Part shown: positions 8,125 to 14,372 of the stretch, one piece after another
Layout of the letters: every line of letters begins with the position of its first letter
Numbering within the stretch: the first letter of the stretch is position 1
Origin: JANNRA01 sp031401035
GTDB lineage: Bacteria > Desulfobacterota > Binatia > HRBIN30 > CADEER01
Assembly (NCBI GenBank): GCA_031401035.1
Contig: JANNRA010000093.1
Location: forward strand, 1-14,372
Reading direction: 5' to 3'
Length of the DNA stretch: 14,372 nt
Program-made: the position numbers and the translations under genes
Notes under the pieces: generated by a model
The model's database searches: none
What the model was told of the DNA's origin: nothing
Seen by the model: the letters and a program-made list of their open reading frames with translations, nothing else

Positions 8125-9006
8125 ATGGACAAACGCTGGCTCGGCATTTTCGCCGCCCTGGGTCTCCTGCTCGCCGCCTGGAACCTCGCCTTCTTCACCG
8201 TTCCCGTCTGGATGCAGGCCGTCGTCCTGCAGCTCGGCGAGCCCGTGCGGACGGTACGCGAGCCCGGGCTGTACCTGAAGATTCCCTTCATCCAGACCGT
8301 GCTCTACTTCGACAAACGCCTGCTCGAGTACGACGCCTCGCCGAAGGAGCTGTTGACGCGCGACAAGCAGCAGCTCGCCGTCGACAACTACACGCGCTGG
8401 AAGATCATCGACCCGCTCAAGTTCTATCAAGCGGTGCGCGACGAGGCCGGCGCGCAGTCGCGCCTCGACGACATCGTCTACTCGAACCTGCGCGAGAACT
8501 TCGGTCGCCAGACGCTGCTCGAGATCGTCAACACGCGCCGCGCCGCGCTGATGGACGAGGTGACGCGCAAGAGCGACCAGAAGGCGCGCGACTTCGGCAT
8601 CGAGGTGGTCGACGTCCGCATCAAGCGCGCCGACCTGCCGGAGAAGAACGAGCAGAACGTCTTCAGCCGCATGCGCACCGAACGCGAGCGCCTGGCCAAG
8701 AAGTACCGCGCCGAGGGTGACGAGGAGGCGCGCAAGATCACCTCTGGATCCGAGAAGGAGGTGCGCGTGCTGATGGCCGAGGCGAAGAGCTCCGCCGAGG
8801 TGACGCGCGGCCAGGGCGATGCGGAGGCGGTGAAGATCTACGCCGATGCCTACGGCCGCGACGTCGAGTTCTTCACCCTGGTGCGGACCCTCGAGGCCTA
8901 TCGCAAGGCGTTGCCCGACACGACCTCGGTGATCATGTCGCCCGACGCGGAGTTCCTGCGCTTCCTGAAGGGCGTCGATCCGGCGCCGCCCGGGCCGCCG
9001 CGCTGA
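8125..9006 (+). CDS. hflC: HflC, SPFH-domain subunit of the FtsH modulator complex
   Basis: This protein is 293 residues from ATG 8125 (294 from ATG 8122). An N-terminal signal-anchor helix (about residues 5-25) is followed by the SPFH domain, with QAVVLQLGEPVRTVREPGLY, then FIQTVLYFDKRLLEYD and DNYTRWKIIDPLKFY. After the VDVRIKRADLPEKNEQNVF segment comes the helical region RMRTERERLAKKYRAEGDEE, all characteristic of HflC. The C-terminal part DVEFFTLVRTLEAYRKAL is also canonical. HflC pairs with HflK in the inner membrane to modulate FtsH. The usual order hflK then hflC is kept. The stop TGA overlaps the proposed CTG start of the following small gene. Confidence 0.95.
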   Translation: MDKRWLGIFAALGLLLAAWNLAFFTVPVWMQAVVLQLGEPVRTVREPGLYLKIPFIQTVLYFDKRLLEYDASPKELLTRDKQQLAVDNYTRWKIIDPLKFYQAVRDEAGAQSRLDDIVYSNLRENFGRQTLLEIVNTRRAALMDEVTRKSDQKARDFGIEVVDVRIKRADLPEKNEQNVFSRMRTERERLAKKYRAEGDEEARKITSGSEKEVRVLMAEAKSSAEVTRGQGDAEAVKIYADAYGRDVEFFTLVRTLEAYRKALPDTTSVIMSPDAEFLRFLKGVDPAPPGPPR

Positions 9007-9404
9007 ATCGCCTCCTCCTCATCGGCCTCGCCGGACTCGCCGTCGCGCTCTACGTCCGCTCGCCCATCGACCTGCTGCCCGACGGCCTCGGACTGCTCGG
9101 CCTCCTCGACGACCTGGCGGTCACCGGCCTCGCCATGTGGTGGCTGCGCAAACGCCTGCGCACCCAGCCACGCGCCGAGTCCGCCGGCGCGGGCGCCGGC
9201 GCGCCGCCGCCTGGGTGGGACCCGTATGCGGTACTCGGCATCCGCCGCGGCGCCAGCGCCACCGAGATCAGCCACGCCTACCGGGCGCAGATGAAGCGCT
9301 ACCATCCCGACCGCGTCGCCGACCTCGGCCCTGAGCTGCGCGAGGTCGCGCACCGCAAAGCGGTCGACATCCAGCGCGCCTACGAGGAACTCGGCAGCGG
9401 CTGA
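9003..9404 (+). CDS. Small DUF1232/YkvA-like membrane protein fused to a J-domain, proposed CTG start
   Basis: From CTG 9003 the frame gives 133 residues. The first part has a hydrophobic helix (about 2-18), then SPIDLLPD at 20-27 and an acidic DD pair at 36-37, the signature of DUF1232 (YkvA-like) membrane hairpins. After a Pro/Ala/Gly-rich linker, residues 72-133 form a J-domain: WDPYAVLGI, then YHPDR with the HPD motif at 101-103, ending QRAYEELG. J-domains stimulate Hsp70 (DnaK) ATPase, so this is probably a membrane-tethered J-protein. There is no in-frame ATG, GTG or TTG just upstream, and the only ATG (9135) would delete the whole DUF1232 signature. CTG 9003 overlaps the hflC stop as CTGA, implying translational coupling. 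The J-domain call is sure; the exact start is less so. Confidence 0.75.
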   Translation: MNRLLLIGLAGLAVALYVRSPIDLLPDGLGLLGLLDDLAVTGLAMWWLRKRLRTQPRAESAGAGAGAPPPGWDPYAVLGIRRGASATEISHAYRAQMKRYHPDRVADLGPELREVAHRKAVDIQRAYEELGSG

Positions 9405-9418
9405 GCGCGCTGCCGCAG

Positions 9419-9781
9419 TTGAGCTCCGAGGGGACCCATGGCACGGTGCGGCGCACCGATGCAGACCTCCCCAAGAGTCTGGAGACGCTGGACGTGGATC
9501 CTCAGGTCACTGCCGGCATTGCTCGTCGCGCTTGTCTTGACGGTGCAGTTCCGCAACACCGCTGCGTCGTCTGGACGGCGATGGCCGGGTTTCTGTTCTC
9601 GCCGAACCTCGGACTGCCGGAGATCCAGAGCTACCTCTTCGATCTGTTCGTGCTCAGCTTTCAGTGGCTCCTGCTCGTGCCGATCTGCCTCGGGACGGCA
9701 CAGTGCAGGCACCGGTTGGTCGTGTGCGCCGGGCGTGGTAGCGGCTGTGCGATATGCGCCAGCTCTGGGCCTTGGCCCTGA
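9419..9781 (+). other. Gap with possible small or frameshifted membrane-protein gene
   Basis: No confident gene lies between the J-protein stop and 9754. One open frame starts at TTG 9419 (120 residues) and becomes strongly hydrophobic from about 9590, with FLFSPNLGLPEIQSYLFDLF and WLLLVPICLG. A second frame from ATG 9438 starts with its own plausible helix (LPALLVALVLTV) but turns into arginine- and serine-rich noise after about 9570. The two halves would join into one two-helix membrane protein if a single-base shift occurred near 9560-9590. This could be a decayed or mis-sequenced small gene, the lost N-terminus of the downstream glycosyltransferase, or chance. The 9419 frame overlaps the next gene by 28 bp. 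I recognise no family. Confidence 0.25.
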
Positions 9782-11685
9782 CCAGTACGGCGGTGTGTGC
9801 AGCCGTCTTCCTGGACAGAAGTGGTACGCCGATGATGCACTACGCCGTCCTGCTCGTCTGCAGCGTCGGCCTCCTGCTGCTCTCCCCACGCGTGGGGACC
9901 GGCCAGTCACTGTCGCCGAAGCGAGTGACGGCGCTCGCCCTCGTCCTCGTCAGCATCGCTGTCCTCCTTGCCGTGCGCAACACGCTCAGCGTCTTCGCGC
10001 CGCCGACGCCGGGCATCGGGATCCGGCAACTCGCTTACTGGGCGGCGGCCAGCGCCTGCCTGGTCCTCGCCGCGCACGTTTGCGACGGTCACCGGCCGAC
10101 GATTCCGCTCAACTGGAAACGGCGCGACTGGCTGATCGCCGCCGGGCTCACGGCACTCGCGGCGGTGGCGCGCATCACCGATCTCGGCACCGGACCGCCC
10201 GGATTGGCGTCCGACGAGGGCGGCGTGTTCGCCATCACGCAGGAGCTGCTGCGCTCTAACCATCTGCCGGCCTTCGCTGCCGATCATCTCGCCCTGACCG
10301 GCATCTTTCACTACGTCAGCGGTTTCTGCGTCGCGTATCTCGGCTGGCTCGGGCTCGATACCCTACAGACCGCCAAGCTGCCGAACGCGATCTTCGGCGC
10401 GTTGGCGGTCACCGCGCTCTACTTCACTGTGCGGCTCTTTTCCGCGCGAGCCGTGGCGACAACGGCAGCCCTGTTCATGGTCTTCGCCGGCCTGCCGTGG
10501 ATCGCCAGCCGGCTCAACTACCAATATGCGGGCGACATGTTCTGGATCGGCGCGACGACGGCGCTGATCGTATTGGGCTACTCCACAAACCGTTTGTCCT
10601 TGCTGGCGGCCGCTGGATGGACTGCAGCGGCGGGGGTCGCCTGGTTCAAGGCCGCCCTGTTCGCCGCTCCGTGGGCGATGCTGCTGGTAGCGGATTTCGC
10701 CGTGCTGCGGCCGCGCGGTGGCCGACGCTCCGCACCGCTGGCGCTGGCCTGTGCCGGCGCGCTGCTGGTCAGCCTCGCCCCGATTGCGGCGCAGTTCGTC
10801 CACGATCCGCGCACGTTTCAGCTCGCCGGTAGCGTCGCGCGCCAGCGCGACGCGCTGTTGGAGGCGCAGGGCATGTCGCGCGTCGAGGGCATCGCGCGCG
10901 GCACTCTTGGTGCCTTCTCCCTCCTGCAGGTGAACCAGGGTCATGCGGGCCGCTACGGGGTACGCTGGCATCACGCTGCGCTCGATCCACTGGCCTCCGC
11001 CTTCTTTACCATCGGCATTTGCTCCTGCGTCTGGCGCATTCGCGAACGCAGCGCGCGGATCGCGCTCGTCGGCCTGCTCGTCTTCCTGCTGCCGGCAAGC
11101 GCCTCCTATCCTGAGGAGGTCGGCGGCGCCTTGACGGTGGCGCGCCGGATGACCGGCAGCAGCATGTTCGTGGCGTGGCTCTCCGCCATAGGCACCATGG
11201 TGGTCGCGGAACGACTCGTGACCATCCGCTATCGCGCGGCCGTCATGCTCACGCTCGCCAGCGTCGCGCTGGTGCTCAACCTCGCCGCGATCCGCACCTA
11301 CTACTACGGACGGCTCGCCGACTTTCACGGCGAGCTCGGCATCAGCCAAGTCTACCTGATTCGCGCCGTCCGGGAGGCGGCCCTGGCTGGCCCCGTGTTC
11401 GTCCGTGCCTCACCCGGCACCGAGGGGGCCTACTGGGGCAGTTTCACCCTGCCACAGGTCACCTACGTGAAGAGCCAGGCCGAGATTCGTCAGGCCATCG
11501 CCGAGGGGCGGTGCCGCAGCTTCTGCACCGTCATCCTCGTCTGGCCCTCGGCGGCGGACTCCAACGATGCGCTCAGCTGGATCACGGACCTCCAGGACGT
11601 GATCCCGACCCACGGCTGGAGCTGGGGACCGACCGATCCGACCGGCACGCCGCTGTACCGCCGCGCCGAGCTCCGCACAGGGTGA
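9754..11685 (+). CDS. GT-C family (ArnT/PMT-like) membrane glycosyltransferase
   Basis: This 643-residue polytopic membrane protein starts with about three or four hydrophobic helices, then has the GT-C first-loop motif with Asp154-Glu155 in GLASDEGGVFAITQELL. It continues with the usual helix series (PNAIFGALAVTALYFTVRLF, WIGATTALIVLGY, WAMLLVADFAVL, LALACAGALLVSLAPI), helices at about 11000-11300 and a soluble C-terminal domain of about 110 residues. GT-C enzymes of this kind transfer a sugar from polyprenyl phosphate to lipid, protein or glycan outside the cytoplasm; the substrate here is unknown. The helices before the D-E motif are extra compared with ArnT, where the motif follows the first helix. 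ATG 9754 is the first ATG after an in-frame stop at 9739 and has no clear ribosome binding site; ATG 9832 is an alternative. It converges with the amino-sugar operon on the opposite strand and may serve it. Confidence 0.82.
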   Translation: MRQLWALALTSTAVCAAVFLDRSGTPMMHYAVLLVCSVGLLLLSPRVGTGQSLSPKRVTALALVLVSIAVLLAVRNTLSVFAPPTPGIGIRQLAYWAAASACLVLAAHVCDGHRPTIPLNWKRRDWLIAAGLTALAAVARITDLGTGPPGLASDEGGVFAITQELLRSNHLPAFAADHLALTGIFHYVSGFCVAYLGWLGLDTLQTAKLPNAIFGALAVTALYFTVRLFSARAVATTAALFMVFAGLPWIASRLNYQYAGDMFWIGATTALIVLGYSTNRLSLLAAAGWTAAAGVAWFKAALFAAPWAMLLVADFAVLRPRGGRRSAPLALACAGALLVSLAPIAAQFVHDPRTFQLAGSVARQRDALLEAQGMSRVEGIARGTLGAFSLLQVNQGHAGRYGVRWHHAALDPLASAFFTIGICSCVWRIRERSARIALVGLLVFLLPASASYPEEVGGALTVARRMTGSSMFVAWLSAIGTMVVAERLVTIRYRAAVMLTLASVALVLNLAAIRTYYYGRLADFHGELGISQVYLIRAVREAALAGPVFVRASPGTEGAYWGSFTLPQVTYVKSQAEIRQAIAEGRCRSFCTVILVWPSAADSNDALSWITDLQDVIPTHGWSWGPTDPTGTPLYRRAELRTG

Positions 11686-11693
11686 ACACGCAG

Positions 11694-11724
11694 GCGGGAC
11701 CACCCAACCCGCGTGGGGGCCCGC
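11694..11724 (+). terminator. Weak imperfect hairpin downstream of the GT-C gene
   Basis: An outer 5-bp stem (GCGGG 11694-11698 with CCCGC 11720-11724) and an inner 4-bp stem (CCAC 11700-11703 with GTGG 11713-11716) begin 9 bp after the stop codon. There is no T-run. It lies in the 105-bp gap between convergent genes, where a terminator is expected, but the structure is modest. I see nothing else in that gap. Confidence 0.25.
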
Positions 11725-11790
11725 TGTCGCAAGGCGAGCGGCACGACAGAATCCATCCACGGCAGTTGATGGGCAAAGCCCGGGTGCGCT

Positions 11791-12741
11791 TCAGCGGCGC
11801 GGGGGCGTACTCCTTTCGATGTTGCGCGTCGCCTCTATGATGTAGGTGGGACGGCGGCGCGCCGCATCGAGCGTGCGCCAGACGTACTCGCCGAGGATGC
11901 CCAGGCCGATGAGTTGGACGCCGGAGAGGACCATGATGGCGGCCATCAGCGAGGACCAGCCGGCGATGTCCTCGCCGTGCGTGATGCGGCGCACGACGAC
12001 CAGCAGGGCGTAGGCGAAGCCGATCAGGCCGATGACGATGCCGATCAGCGACATGGCGCGCACCGGCGCGTACGAGAAACCGACCACCGCGTCGACGAAC
12101 AGCTTGAGTTTCTTGGCCAGCGTCCAGCGGCTGCGGCCGTGCGGGCGGCGCAGGCGATCGTAGGACACCTCGTCGAAGTGGAAGCCGGTCCACAGCACCA
12201 GGCCGGCCAGCGTCGTGTTGTGCTCGTCGAGCGTGGTGATCTGGGTGATGACGCGGCGATCGATGAGAAAACAATCGAAGCCGCCGGCCGGCATCTCCGG
12301 AAAGGCGAGGCGGCGCATGGTGGCGTGGTAGGCGCGCGCGAACACTATGGTCGAGGCGCGTTCGTCGCGCGACTGGCGCGTCGCGATGACCACCGGCGTC
12401 TGCGGGCTCCAGCGCTCGAACAGGCGCCACGGCAGATCGGCCGGCTCCTGCAGATCCGCGGCGATCACCGCCGCGCAATCGCCGCTCGCCGCGCCGAGGC
12501 CGGCCAGCACCGCACTATGGGCGCCAAAGTTGCGCGTCAGTTTGAGCACCCGGACGCGCATATCCGCCCGCGCCAGCTCTTCGAGCACGGCGAACGAGCC
12601 GTCGTCGGAGCCGTCGTCGACGAAGACGAACTCGTGCTCCAGCTGCGGCCGCGCCGCCGCCTCGGCGCTGAGCCGCTCGTGCAGCGGCCGCAGCGACGGC
12701 TCGTTGCAGTAGACGGGGATGACGATCGAGAAGCGCGTCAT
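11791..12741 (-). CDS. Polyprenyl-phosphate glycosyltransferase, GT2 family (DPM1/ArnC/GtrB type)
   Basis: This 316-residue protein has a GT-A catalytic domain: FSIVIPVYCNEPSL (4-17), FVFVDDGSDDGS (38-49) with the nucleotide-binding VDDGS at 41-45, LTRNFGAHSAVLAGL (68-82) and the metal-binding DLQ at 97-99. An RSRWTLAKKLKLFVDAV segment (203-219) leads into two C-terminal membrane helices at about 230-252 and 262-284, then the signature GILGEYVWRTLD. This layout marks enzymes that load a sugar from a nucleotide onto polyprenyl phosphate at the cytoplasmic face, feeding GT-C transferases. It is the third gene of the minus-strand operon, 87 bp after the aminotransferase, so its sugar is probably the one made by its neighbours. 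The start is ATG 12741, where family similarity begins; an upstream in-frame ATG at 12774 adds eleven unsupported residues. The exact sugar cannot be told. Confidence 0.9.
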   Translation of the reverse strand: MTRFSIVIPVYCNEPSLRPLHERLSAEAAARPQLEHEFVFVDDGSDDGSFAVLEELARADMRVRVLKLTRNFGAHSAVLAGLGAASGDCAAVIAADLQEPADLPWRLFERWSPQTPVVIATRQSRDERASTIVFARAYHATMRRLAFPEMPAGGFDCFLIDRRVITQITTLDEHNTTLAGLVLWTGFHFDEVSYDRLRRPHGRSRWTLAKKLKLFVDAVVGFSYAPVRAMSLIGIVIGLIGFAYALLVVVRRITHGEDIAGWSSLMAAIMVLSGVQLIGLGILGEYVWRTLDAARRRPTYIIEATRNIERSTPPRR

Positions 12742-12828
12742 CGACCAACGCTCACGGCCACGACATCCAGACACCCCGTCCGATCTGGGCCTGCGCGGTG
12801 TCGCGGTATCGTGGTGGTCACAGTCGTC

Positions 12829-13935
12829 CTACCGGAAGGCGCGGATCGCATCGCACACCACGTCGACCTCGTCCTCGCTCAGGAACGCGTGCATCGGCAA
12901 CGAGAGCAGCTCGGCGGCGGCGCGCTCGGCGACCGGAAAGGCGCCGCTGGCGTAGTCGAGGTCGGCGTACGCCGGATGGCAGTGCAATGGCACCGGATAG
13001 TGCACATAGGTGGCGATGCCGCGCTGGCGCAGGAACGTCTGCAAGGCGTCGCGTCGTGGATGGCGGATGACGAACAGGTGGTGCACCGAACGGGCGAGCG
13101 GCGGCAGGCGTGGCTGGGAGACATCCACGCAGTCGGCCAGGCCGGCGCGGTAGCGTTCGGCCAGCCCGGCGCGGCGCGCGTTCCAGGCGTCGAGGTGGGG
13201 CAGCTTGGCGCGCAGCAGCGCCGCCTGTAGCTCGTCGAGGCGCGAATTGAGACCGCGCTCGACCTGCGTATAGCGATCGGCCTGTCCGTAGTTGCGCAAT
13301 CGCCGCAGACGGGCATCGAGCCCCGGGTCCTGCGTCACGCAGGCGCCGCCGTCACCGAGCGCCCCGAGGTTCTTGCTGGGATAGAAACTGAACGCGCCGA
13401 TGGCGCCGACGGTGCCGGTGCGGCGGCCGTTCCAGGCGCTGCCGTGCGACTGCGCGCAGTCCTCGACCACGGCGACGCCGTGGCGCGCGGCGACGGCGCC
13501 GATGGCGTCGAGGTCGGCCGCGGCGCCGTAGAGGTGCACCGGCACGATCGCCCGCGTACGCGGGGTGATCGCGGCGGCGAGCTGCGCCGCGTCGAGCATC
13601 AGCGTCTCGGCATCGGCGTCGACCAGGCGCAGGCGGGCGCCGGCGTTCTCGATGCCGACCGCCGTCGGGCCGCAGCTATTGGCAGCGGTGATCACCTCGT
13701 CGCCGCGGCCGACGTCGAGCGCCTTCAGCGCCAGCGTGATGGCGTCGGTGCCTGAGGCACACCCGACGGCGGTACCGGTGCCGAGCCAAGCGGCGAATTC
13801 CGCTTCGAAGCCGGCCACCTCGGCGCCGAGCACGAACCAGCCGCTGCGCATGACGCGCTCGAAGGCGGCGCTGAGCTGCGGCGCGAGGGCGCGGCACTCG
13901 CGCGCCAGGTCGCCGAATGGCACAGCCTCGGGCAT
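12829..13935 (-). CDS. PLP-dependent sugar-nucleotide aminotransferase, DegT/DnrJ/EryC1 family, FdtB-like
   Basis: This 368-residue protein is of normal family length. It begins VPFGDLARECRAL, followed by SGWFVLGAEVAGFEAEFAAW, ASGTDAITLALKAL (about 60-73, phosphate of PLP), VVEDCAQSHG with Asp159 and Gln162 (cofactor ring), and FYPSKNLGALGDGG with Lys188 as the Schiff-base lysine. NSRLDELQAALLRAKL (230-245) and TYVHYPVPLHCHPAY are standard. The GKNLGALGDGG-like stretch resembles FdtB/QdtB enzymes, which aminate C3 of dTDP-3-keto-6-deoxyhexoses, but C3 versus C4 specificity cannot be decided by eye. The product would be an amino sugar for lipopolysaccharide, glycan or glycoprotein. ATG 13935 was chosen because residues upstream in the same frame (to 14211) only shadow the overlapping epimerase and read as arginine-rich noise. 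It starts 22 bp after the epimerase stop, indicating an operon. Confidence 0.92.
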   Translation of the reverse strand: MPEAVPFGDLARECRALAPQLSAAFERVMRSGWFVLGAEVAGFEAEFAAWLGTGTAVGCASGTDAITLALKALDVGRGDEVITAANSCGPTAVGIENAGARLRLVDADAETLMLDAAQLAAAITPRTRAIVPVHLYGAAADLDAIGAVAARHGVAVVEDCAQSHGSAWNGRRTGTVGAIGAFSFYPSKNLGALGDGGACVTQDPGLDARLRRLRNYGQADRYTQVERGLNSRLDELQAALLRAKLPHLDAWNARRAGLAERYRAGLADCVDVSQPRLPPLARSVHHLFVIRHPRRDALQTFLRQRGIATYVHYPVPLHCHPAYADLDYASGAFPVAERAAAELLSLPMHAFLSEDEVDVVCDAIRAFR

Positions 13936-13957
13936 CGGCGTGTCGCGCGCCAGCCGC

Positions 13958-14372
13958 TCAGGCGGCAGCGTCGCCCCAGTACTGCGCGCGGTGGCGGCGG
14001 TAGTAGTCGAGCGAGGCGCGCACCCCGGCGTCGAGCGTGGTGCGCGGCGACCAGCCGGTGAGGGCGCGGATGCGGCTGATGTCGGAATAGAAGTCACCCG
14101 GCTCCTGCGCGGCGCGCTCGGGCGTGAACGGGGCGAACTCCCAACGCCCGCCGGTCGCTTGTACCACCGTCTCCGCCAGCTCGCGGAAACACGAGGGGCG
14201 ATCGTCGCCAACGTTGAGCACCTGGCCCACGGTGCTGGGCGCGCTGGCGGCGGCGAGGATCGCGGCGACGCAATCGTCGATGTAGACGAAGTCGCGCTTC
14301 AACTGGCCGTCGCCGAACACCTGGATCGGCTCGCCGTCGACCGCCAGGCGGATGAACCAGTTGGCGACGCCG
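13958..14372 (-). CDS. NAD-dependent sugar-nucleotide epimerase/dehydratase, C-terminal part (cut by window edge)
   Basis: Only the last 137 residues are present; the N-terminal Rossmann fold and the active-site Tyr-x-x-x-Lys lie beyond the window. The visible part is typical of extended SDR enzymes of the GalE/RmlB type: GVANWFIRLAVDGEPIQVFG, RDFVYIDDCVAAIL, VLNVGDDRPSCFRELAETVV and DISRIRALTGWSPRTTLDAG. It ends YYRRHRAQYW before a short tail. The frame is open to the edge, and the GTG at 14320 is internal, as the conserved sequence before it shows. It is the most upstream gene seen of the minus-strand operon, ahead of the aminotransferase, and probably makes the sugar that the aminotransferase modifies. 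Whether it is a 4-epimerase, a 4,6-dehydratase or another type cannot be judged from this part. Confidence 0.9.
   Translation of the reverse strand, partial: GVANWFIRLAVDGEPIQVFGDGQLKRDFVYIDDCVAAILAAASAPSTVGQVLNVGDDRPSCFRELAETVVQATGGRWEFAPFTPERAAQEPGDFYSDISRIRALTGWSPRTTLDAGVRASLDYYRRHRAQYWGDAAA

Noticed and set aside
10363..11349. 328-codon minus-strand frame opposite the second GT-C gene
   Set aside because: Charged, low-complexity shadow; the sense frame has membrane helices and the D-E motif.
12742..12828. Possible regulatory site between aminotransferase and GT2
   Set aside because: The 87-bp gap shows no strong hairpin, promoter-like pair or repeat that I could support.
11914..13230. 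438-codon plus-strand frame opposite the GT2 and aminotransferase genes
   Set aside because: It runs across two real minus-strand genes and their gap, with biased composition and no domain.

Overview
The window is very GC-rich, gene-dense bacterial DNA with long stop-free shadow frames, as expected of a high-GC genome. An hflK-hflC pair points to a Gram-negative type of bacterium. The long, actinobacterial/yeast-type LeuA, a DUF2298 (YYY-family) membrane protein and GC-rich palindromic elements fit one of the little-cultivated, high-GC lineages near the Desulfobacterota/Binatota or Myxococcota. That placement is an impression from gene style and not a demonstrated taxonomy.

Left part (1-5138): the window opens with a near-perfect 230-bp inverted repeat (95-bp arms, 40-nt loop). 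Its right end coincides with the ATG of a 1636-residue membrane protein. That protein joins an N-terminal GT-C (PMT/ArnT-like) glycosyltransferase module, a DUF2298/YYY membrane module and a C-terminal six-repeat NHL beta-propeller. A 7-bp hairpin follows its stop codon.

Middle part (5248-9404, + strand): a tight cluster of leuA (2-isopropylmalate synthase, broken by one extra G in its regulatory domain), hflK, hflC and a small protein that fuses a DUF1232/YkvA-like membrane hairpin to a J-domain. The last protein appears to start at a CTG overlapping the hflC stop. HflKC is the membrane complex that surrounds and modulates the FtsH protease, so the J-protein may be a partner in membrane-protein quality control.

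Right part (9405-14372): about 350 bp with no confident gene, but with possible coding remnants, lead into a second GT-C glycosyltransferase on the + strand. It converges with a minus-strand operon of a sugar-nucleotide epimerase/dehydratase (cut by the window edge), a DegT/FdtB-type PLP sugar aminotransferase and a DPM1/ArnC-type GT2 with two C-terminal membrane helices. Together these resemble the ArnA/ArnB/ArnC/ArnT logic: make an amino sugar, load it on polyprenyl phosphate, then transfer it outside the cytoplasm with a GT-C enzyme. I see no tRNA, rRNA, CRISPR array, transposase or phage gene.
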